From Pseudomonas antarctica (lineage in GTDB: Bacteria > Pseudomonadota > Gammaproteobacteria > Pseudomonadales > Pseudomonadaceae): a DNA stretch of 35,251 nt. The stretch is from positions 1 to 35,251 of the forward strand of contig NZ_UYXQ01000035.1 in assembly GCF_900624995.1 (NCBI RefSeq). Direction: 5' to 3'. The position numbers were made by a program, and so were the translations under genes. The notes beneath the pieces were generated by a model that had not been told where the DNA came from, searched no databases, and saw only the letters and a list, made by a program, of their open reading frames with translations. Shown here one piece after another: positions 16,401 to 25,400 of this stretch; position 1 is the first letter of the stretch, and every line of letters begins with the position of its first letter.

Positions 16401-19400
16401 GGTCACGGTCACGGTGATGGTCCGTGGCGTGGTACTCGGGTCGTGGCTGCTGTTGGTGAACGTGATGTTCTTGATCTGCTGCATGTAGTCAGCCAGCGAT
16501 GCCGTGCCGGTCAGGGTCAGAGTGATCTTGCCGGTGGCAGGGTCTGTCACCGAGGCCACGCTGATGCCGGTGACGCTGCTGAAGTTCAGCGCGTCGCCCT
16601 GTTGGGTGTTGGTCAGGACCACGGTGGCGCCGGTCAGTTGAGTGCTGTCCGGGTCAGTAATCTTGATGTCGGTGTCAGCAATCGACACGCCGGTGCCGCC
16701 TTCGGTAAACGAGGTCTTGTAGTCGGCCCCGGTGGCGCCGCTGGAGTTGTTGGCATCCAGATCGATGACCGGTGGTGCATCGTTGTCGATGATATCGGTG
16801 CTGACGCTGCCATTGCCGACCACCAGGTTCTCGAAGTTGCCCCCAGTGGTCTTGTCGATAGTGATAACGATTTTTTCCGTCGGCTCGGTAATTTTGTCGT
16901 CGATGGTGCGGATATCAAACGGCACGCTGCTGGAACCGGCCGGGATCTTCACCGTGTACACGCCATTGAAGTCTGAACCGTCGGTGGCGGTGCCGCTGTA
17001 CTTGAGCGTCACGGTCACGTCGGTTTGCGCCGGGTTGCTCAGCGTCAGGGTGTAGTGCGCCGTGCTGCCTTCCGTCACCGATGCATCGCCGGTGATGCTG
17101 ATGGTGGTGTTGGTGACCACATCGGTGACCTTGGTGGTCACGGTGCTGCCGTCGACAATCAAGTGCTCGTACTTGTCGCCACCGCTGACCACGCTGGTGA
17201 TCTTGGTGCTGACATCGTTGGCACCGACATACACGTCGTTAGGCGCGGTGGCGGTGGTGGTGCTGCTGGTCTTGCCGTTGCCGATGGTGATGGTCGAGCC
17301 GTTATCCAGCTTCACTACCAGGTCGGAACCGACGTTGGTCACCGCTGCACCGTTCTTGTCGACCAAGGACGCGGTGTAGACGATCTGACCGCCTTCACTC
17401 ACCGAACCGGTGGCCTTGAGCACCACGGTCACATCATCGATGGTGTCGTTGATGGTGGTGGTCGCGCCGCCTGGAGTGACAGTCACACCCTCGAAGTTAC
17501 CGCCAGTAGTGCCAGTGATCTTGACGGTCTGAGTGCTCTTGTCGATGAACACGTCATCGCTAGGTGCTGGTACCGTCACCGTACCCACGGTCGCGCCTTG
17601 CTTGATGGTGATGCTCGAACCGTTATCGAGTTGGATCACCATGTCGCTGCCGGCCTTGTTGCTCAAGGTGGCGGTGTAGGTGATCTGGCCACCTTCGTTG
17701 ACCGCCGTTGGGGCAGTCAGCGTGACACTGGTGAGATCGGTGGTTCCCGGGGTGTCCGTGACCGTGGTGTTAACTGGCGTGGTACCTGGCACCAGGTTTT
17801 CGAAATGCGCGCCGCCCGTCACGTTGGTGATCGCGGTGGTGACGGTCTGGTCGCCTTTGTAGACGTCGTTCGGCGCTACGACGGTGACGGTACCGCTGGA
17901 CTGGTTCACGCCGATGGTGATGGTTTTGCCGTTATCCAGGGTGATGGTCAGCGGATTGGTGATGTTGGTCACCGCCGCGCCGTTTTTATCCACAAGGCTG
18001 GCGGTGTAGACGATGTTGCCGCCTTCGCCGACGGTGGTGGTGGCAGTCAGAACCACATCAACTTTGTCGATGGTGTCATTGACCGTGGTGGTCGCGCCGT
18101 CGCCTGCAACTTCCAACTTCTCGAAGTTACCGCCTGCGGTGTCGGTGATCTTGACGGTCTGGGTGCTCTTGTCGATGAACACGTCATCGCTAGGCGCCGG
18201 GACAGTCACGGTGCCGACGGTGTCGCCCGCCTTGATGGTGATGGTCGAGCCGTTGTCGAGTTTCAGCGTTACGTCAGTGCCGGCCTTGTTGCTCAAGGTC
18301 GCGGTGTAGGTGATCTGGCCACCTTCGCTAACCTCAGTCGGAGCCGTCAGGGTCACGGTCGTGGTGTTATCGGTGCCTGGTGTGTCAGTCACAGTCGTGG
18401 TGACTTTATCGGTACCCGGAACCAGATTTTCGAAATGCTCACCGCCAGTCACGCCTTTGATAGCGGTAGTGACGGTTTGGTCGCCTTTGTACACATCGTC
18501 AGGAGCCACAACAGAAACGCTACCGCTGGACTGGTTCACGCCGATGGTGATGGTTTTGCCGTTATCCAGGGTGATGGTCAGCGGATTGGTGATGTTGGTC
18601 ACCGCCGCGCCGTTTTTATCCACAAGGCTGGCGGTGTAGACGATGTTGCCGCCTTCACCAACAGTGGTGGTGGCAGTCAGTACGACATCGACCTTGTCGA
18701 TGGTGTCATTGATCGTGGTGGTCGCACCGTCGCCTGCAACTTCCAACTTCTCGAAGTTGCCGCCAGCAGTGTCGGTGATCTTGACGGTCTGGGTGCTCTT
18801 ATCGATGAACACGTCATCGCTAGGCGCCGGAACGGTCACGGTCCCAACGGTGTCGCCCGCCTTGATGGTAATGGTCGAGCCATTATCCAACTTCAGGGTG
18901 ACGTCAGTGCCCGCCTTGTTGCTCAAGGTCGCGGTGTAGGTGATCTGGCCACCTTCGCTAACCTCAGTCGGAGCCGTCAGGGTTACGGTCGTGGTGTTAT
19001 CGGTGCCTGGTGTGTCAGTCACAGTCGTGGTGACTTTATCGGTCCCAGGAACCAAGTTCTCGAAATGCTCGCCGCCAGTTACGCCTTTGATAGCGGTAGT
19101 GACGGTTTGATCGCCTTTGTACACATCGTCAGGAGCTACGACCGTGATGGCGCCGCTCGACTGGTTCACGCCGATGGTGATGGTTTGGCCATTGTCCAAG
19201 GTGACGGTCAGCGGGTTGGTGATGTTGGTCACTGCCGCGCCGTTTTTATCCACAAGGCTGGCGGTGTAGACGATGTTGCCGCCTTCGCCGACGGTGGTGG
19301 TGGCAGTCAGAACCACATCAACTTTGTCGATGGTGTCATTAATCGTGGTAGTCGCGCCGTCGCCTGCAACTTCCAACTTCTCGAAGTTACCGCCTGCGGT

Positions 19401-22400
19401 GTCGGTGATCTTGACGGTCTGGGTGCTCTTATCGATGAACACGTCATCGCTAGGTGCCGGGACAGTCACAGTGCCGACGGTGTCGCCGGCCTTAATGGTG
19501 ATGGTCGAGCCGTTGTCGAGTTTCAGCGTTACGTCGGTGCCCGCTTTATTGGAAAGCGTAGCGGTGTAAGTAATCTCACCGCCCTCGTTGACTGCGCTTG
19601 GCGCGGTCAGCGTAACGGTGGTGGTGTTATCGGTGCCTGGTGTGTCAGTCACAGTCGTGGTGACTTTATCGGTTCCTGGAACCAGATTTTCAAAGTGCTC
19701 ACCGCCAGTCACGCCTTTGATAGCGGTAGTGACGGTTTGATCGCCTTTGTACACATCGTCAGGAGCCACAACCGTGATGGTGCCGCTCGACTGATTAACG
19801 CCGATGGTGATGGTTTGGCCATTGTCCAAAGTCACGGTCAGCGGGTTGGTGATGTTGGTCACCGGGTTGCCCGACTTGTCGACCAGCGACGCGGTGTAGA
19901 CGATATTGCCGCCTTCGCCAACAGTGGTAGTCGCGGTCAGTACGACATCAACTTTGTCGATGGTGTCATTGATCGTGGTGGTCGCGCCGTCGCCTGCAAC
20001 TTCCAACTTCTCGAAGTTACCGCCAGCGGTGTCGGTGATCTTGACGGTCTGGGTGCTCTTATCGATGAACACGTCATCGCTAGGCGCCGGGACAGTCACG
20101 GTGCCGACGGTGTCGCCCGCCTTGATGGTAATGGTCGAACCATTATCCAATTTCAGAGTGACGTCAGTACCCGCTTTGTTAGAAAGCGTAGCGGTGTAAG
20201 TAATCTGACCACCTTCGCTAACCTCAGTCGGAGCCGTCAGGGTTACGGTCGTGGTGTTATCGGTACCCGGTGTGTCAGTCACAGTCGTGGTGACTTTATC
20301 GGTTCCTGGAACCAGATTTTCAAAGTGCTCACCGCCAGTCACGCCTTTGATAGCGGTGGTAACGGTTTGGTCGCCTTTGTACACATCGTCAGGAGCTACG
20401 ACCGTGATGGTGCCGCTCGACTGGTTCACGCCGATGGTGATGGTTTGGCCATTGTCCAAAGTCACGGTCAGCGGGTTGGTGATGTTGGTCACTGCCGCGC
20501 CGTTTTTATCCACAAGGCTGGCGGTGTAGACGATGTTGCCGCCTTCGCCAACAGTGGTAGTCGCGGTCAGTACGACATCAACTTTGTCGATGGTGTCATT
20601 GATCGTGGTGGTTGCGCCGTCGCCTGCAACTTCCAACTTCTCGAAGTTGCCGCCAGCAGTGTCGGTGATCTTGACGGTCTGGGTGCTCTTATCGATGAAC
20701 ACGTCATCGCTCGGCGCCGGGACAGTCACGGTGCCGACGGTGTCGCCCGCCTTGATGGTAATGGTCGAACCGTTGTCGAGTTTCAGCGTTACGTCGGTGC
20801 CCGCTTTATTGGAAAGCGTAGCGGTGTAAGTAATCTCACCGCCCTCGTTGACTGCGCTTGGCGCGGTCAGCGTAACGGTGGTGGTGTTATCGGTGCCCGG
20901 AGTATCCGTGACGGTGGTGTTAACCGGCGTAGTGCCAGGAACCAAGTTCTCAAAGTGCTCGCCGCCAGTTACGCCTTTGATAGCGGTGGTAACGGTTTGG
21001 TCGCCTTTGTAGACATCATCAGGAGCTACGACCGTGATGGCGCCGCTCGACTGATTAACGCCGATGGTGATGGTTTGGCCATTGTCCAAGGTGACGGTCA
21101 GCGGGTTGGTGATGTTGGTCACCGCTGCGCCGTTTTTATCCACAAGACTGGCGGTGTAGACGATGTTGCCGCCTTCGCCAACGGTGGTGGTGGCAGTCAG
21201 TACGACATCGACCTTGTCGATGGTGTCATTGATCGTGGTGGTTGCGCCGTCGCCTGCAACTTCCAACTTCTCGAAGTTACCGCCAGCCGTGTCGGTGATC
21301 TTGACGGTCTGAGTGCTCTTATCGATGAACACGTCATCGCTAGGTGCCGGGACAGTCACAGTGCCGACGGTGTCGCCGGCCTTAATGGTGATGGTCGAGC
21401 CGTTGTCGAGTTTCAGCGTTACGTCAGTGCCGGCCTTGTTGCTCAAGGTCGCGGTGTAGGTGATCTGACCACCTTCGCTAACCTCAGTCGGAGCCGTCAG
21501 GGTCACGGTCGTGGTGTTATCGGTGCCCGGTGTGTCAGTCACAGTCGTGGTGACTTTATCGGTTCCTGGAACCAGATTTTCAAAGTGCTCACCGCCAGTC
21601 ACGCCTTTGATAGCGGTAGTGACGGTTTGGTCGCCTTTGTACACATCATCAGGAGCCACAACCGTGATGGCGCCGCTCGACTGATTAACGCCGATGGTGA
21701 TGGTTTGGCCATTGTCCAAGGTGACGGTCAGCGGGTTGGTGATGTTGGTCACCGGGTTACCCGACTTGTCGACCAGCGACGCGGTGTAGACGATGTTGCC
21801 GCCTTCACCAACAGTGGTGGTCGCGGTCAGTACGACATCGACCTTGTCGATGGTGTCATTGATCGTGGTGGTCGCACCGTCGCCTGCAACTTCCAACTTC
21901 TCGAAGTTACCGCCTGCGGTGTCGGTGATCTTGACGGTCTGGGTGCTCTTGTCGATGAACACGTCATCGCTTGGCGCCGGAACAGTCACAGTGCCGACGG
22001 TTTCGCCAGCCTTGATGGTAATGGTCGAACCATTATCCAATTTCAGAGTGACGTCAGTACCCGCTTTGTTAGAAAGCGTAGCGGTGTAAGTAATCTGACC
22101 ACCTTCGCTAACCTCAGTCGGAGCCGTCAGGGTTACGGTCGTGGTGTTATCGGTGCCTGGTGTGTCAGTCACAGTCGTGGTGACTTTATCGGTACCCGGA
22201 ACCAGATTTTCGAAATGCTCACCGCCAGTCACGCCTTTGATAGCGGTAGTGACGGTTTGGTCGCCTTTGTAGACATCATCAGGAGCCACAACAGAAACGC
22301 TACCGCTGGACTGGTTCACGCCGATGGTGATGGTTTTGCCGTTGTCCAAGGTGACGGTCAGCGGGTTGGTGATGTTAGTCACCGGCGCGCCGTTTTTATC

Positions 22401-25400
22401 CACAAGGCTGGCGGTGTAGACGATGTTGCCGCCTTCACCAACAGTGGTGGTGGCAGTCAGTACGACATCGACCTTGTCGATGGTGTCATTGATCGTGGTG
22501 GTCGCACCGTCGCCTGCAACTTCCAGTTTCTCGAAGTTACCGCCAGCCGTGTCGGTGATCTTGACGGTCTGGGTGCTCTTGTCGATGAACACGTCATCGC
22601 TCGGCGCCGGAACAGTCACGGTGCCGACGGTGTCGCCGGCCTTGATGGTAATGGTCGAGCCGTTGTCGAGTTTCAGCGTTACGTCAGTGCCCGCTTTATT
22701 GGAAAGCGTAGCGGTGTACGTAATCTGACCACCTTCGCTAACCTCAGTCGGAGCCGTCAGGGTCACGGTCGTGGTGTTATCGGTGCCCGGTGTGTCAGTC
22801 ACAGTCGTGGTGACTTTATCGGTCCCAGGAACCAAGTTCTCGAAATGCTCACCGCCAGTCACGCCTTTGATAGCGGTAGTGACGGTTTGATCGCCTTTGT
22901 ACACATCGTCAGGAGCTACGACCGTGATGGTGCCGCTCGACTGGTTCACGCCGATGGTGATGGTTTGGCCATTGTCCAAAGTCACGGTCAGCGGGTTGGT
23001 GATGTTGGTCACCGGGTTACCCGGCTTGTCGACCAGCGACGCGGTGTAGACGATGTTGCCGCCTTCGCCAACAGTGGTAGTCGCGGTCAGTACGACATCA
23101 ACTTTGTCGATGGTGTCATTGATTGTGGTGGTCGCACCGTCGCCTGCAACTTCCAACTTCTCGAAGTTACCGCCAGCGGTGTCGGTGATCTTGACGGTCT
23201 GAGTGCTCTTGTCGATGAACACGTCATCGCTCGGCGCCGGAACAGTCACGGTGCCGACGGTATCGCCGGCCTTAATGGTGATGGTCGAACCGTTGTCGAG
23301 TTTCAGCGTTACGTCAGTGCCCGCCTTGTTGCTCAAGGTCGCGGTGTAGGTGATTTGACCACCTTCGCTAACCTCGGTCGGAGCCGTCAGGGTTACGGTC
23401 GTGGTGTTATCGGTGCCCGGTGTGTCAGTCACAGTCGTGGTGACTTTATCGGTTCCTGGAACCAGATTTTCAAAGTGCTCACCGCCAGTTACGCCTTTGA
23501 TAGCGGTAGTGACGGTTTGATCGCCTTTGTACACATCGTCAGGAGCCACAACCGTGATGGCGCCGCTCGACTGATTAACGCCGATGGTGATGGTTTGGCC
23601 ATTGTCCAAAGTCACGGTCAGCGGGTTGGTGATGTTGGTCACCGGGTTACCCGGCTTGTCGACCAGCGACGCGGTGTAGACGATGTTGTCGCCTTCGCCA
23701 ACAGTGGTAGTCGCGGTCAGTACGACATCAACTTTGTCGATGGTGTCATTGATTGTGGTGGTCGCACCGTCGCCTGCAACTTCCAACTTCTCGAAGTTAC
23801 CGCCAGCGGTGTCGGTGATCTTGACGGTCTGAGTGCTCTTGTCGATGAACACGTCATCGCTCGGCGCCGGAACAGTCACGGTGCCGACGGTATCGCCGGC
23901 CTTAATGGTGATGGTCGAACCGTTGTCGAGTTTCAGCGTTACGTCAGTGCCCGCCTTGTTGCTCAAGGTCGCGGTGTAGGTGATTTGACCACCTTCGCTA
24001 ACCTCGGTCGGAGCCGTCAGGGTTACGGTCGTGGTGTTATCGGTGCCCGGTGTGTCAGTCACAGTCGTGGTGACTTTATCGGTTCCTGGAACCAGATTTT
24101 CAAAGTGCTCACCGCCAGTTACGCCTTTGATAGCGGTAGTGACGGTTTGATCGCCTTTGTACACATCGTCAGGAGCCACAACCGTGATGGCGCCGCTCGA
24201 CTGATTAACGCCGATGGTGATGGTTTGGCCATTGTCCAAAGTCACGGTCAGCGGGTTGGTGATGTTGGTCACCGCTGCGCCGTTTTTATCCACAAGGCTG
24301 GCGGTGTAGACGATGTTGCCGCCTTCACCAACAGTGGTGGTGGCAGTCAGTACGACATCGACCTTGTCGATGGTGTCATTGATCGTGGTGGTCGCACCGT
24401 CGCCTGCAACTTCCAACTTCTCGAAGTTGCCGCCAGCAGTGTCGGTGATCTTGACGGTCTGGGTGCTCTTGTCGATGAACACGTCATCGCTCGGCGCCGG
24501 AACAGTCACGGTGCCGACGGTGTCGCCGGCCTTAATGGTGATGGTCGAGCCGTTGTCGAGTTTCAGCGTTACGTCAGTGCCCGCTTTATTGGAAAGCGTA
24601 GCGGTGTACGTAATCTGACCACCTTCGTTCGCCTCGGTCGGCGCGGTCAGCGTCACGGTTGTGGTGTCGATCGAATCTGTGATGGTGGTAACCGCAGGCG
24701 TAGTGCTCGGTACCAAGTTTTCGAAGTTGCCGCCCGTCGCGCCCGTAATGGTGGTGCTGACAGTGCTGCCGTTGACGTAGACATCGTTCGGCGGGGTGTC
24801 GACGACTACGGTGCCAACCGACTCACCCGCTTTGATCGTGATCACCGAGCCATTGCTCAAGGTGACAGTCACTGGCGTCTGCGCCGGGTTGCTCAACGTG
24901 GCGGTGTAGGTGATCTGGCCGCCTTCGATCACGGTCTCACCGGCCGTCAACGTGACGGTGGTGGTGTCGATCGAATCAACAATGGTGGTGACCGCCGGCG
25001 TGGTGCTCGGCACCAGGTTTTCGAAGTTGCCGCCGGTTGCGTCGGTAATCGTGGTGCTGACGGTCGAACCGTTGTTGTAGACGTCGTTAGCCGGGGTATC
25101 CACGACTACGGTGCCAACCGACTCACCGGCCTTGATGGTGATCACCGAGCCATTGCTCAAAGTGACAGTCACTGGCGTCTGCGCCGGGTTGGTCAACGTG
25201 GCGGTGTAGGTGATCTGGCCACCTTCGGTCACGGTCTCACCGGCCGTCAACGTGACGGAGGTGGTGTCGATCGAATCAACAATGGTGGTGACCGCCGGCG
25301 TGGTGCTCGGCACCAGGTTTTCGAAGTTGCCGCCGGTTGCGTCGGTAATCGTGGTGCTGACGGTCGAACCGTTGTTGTAGACGTCGTTAGCCGGGGTATC

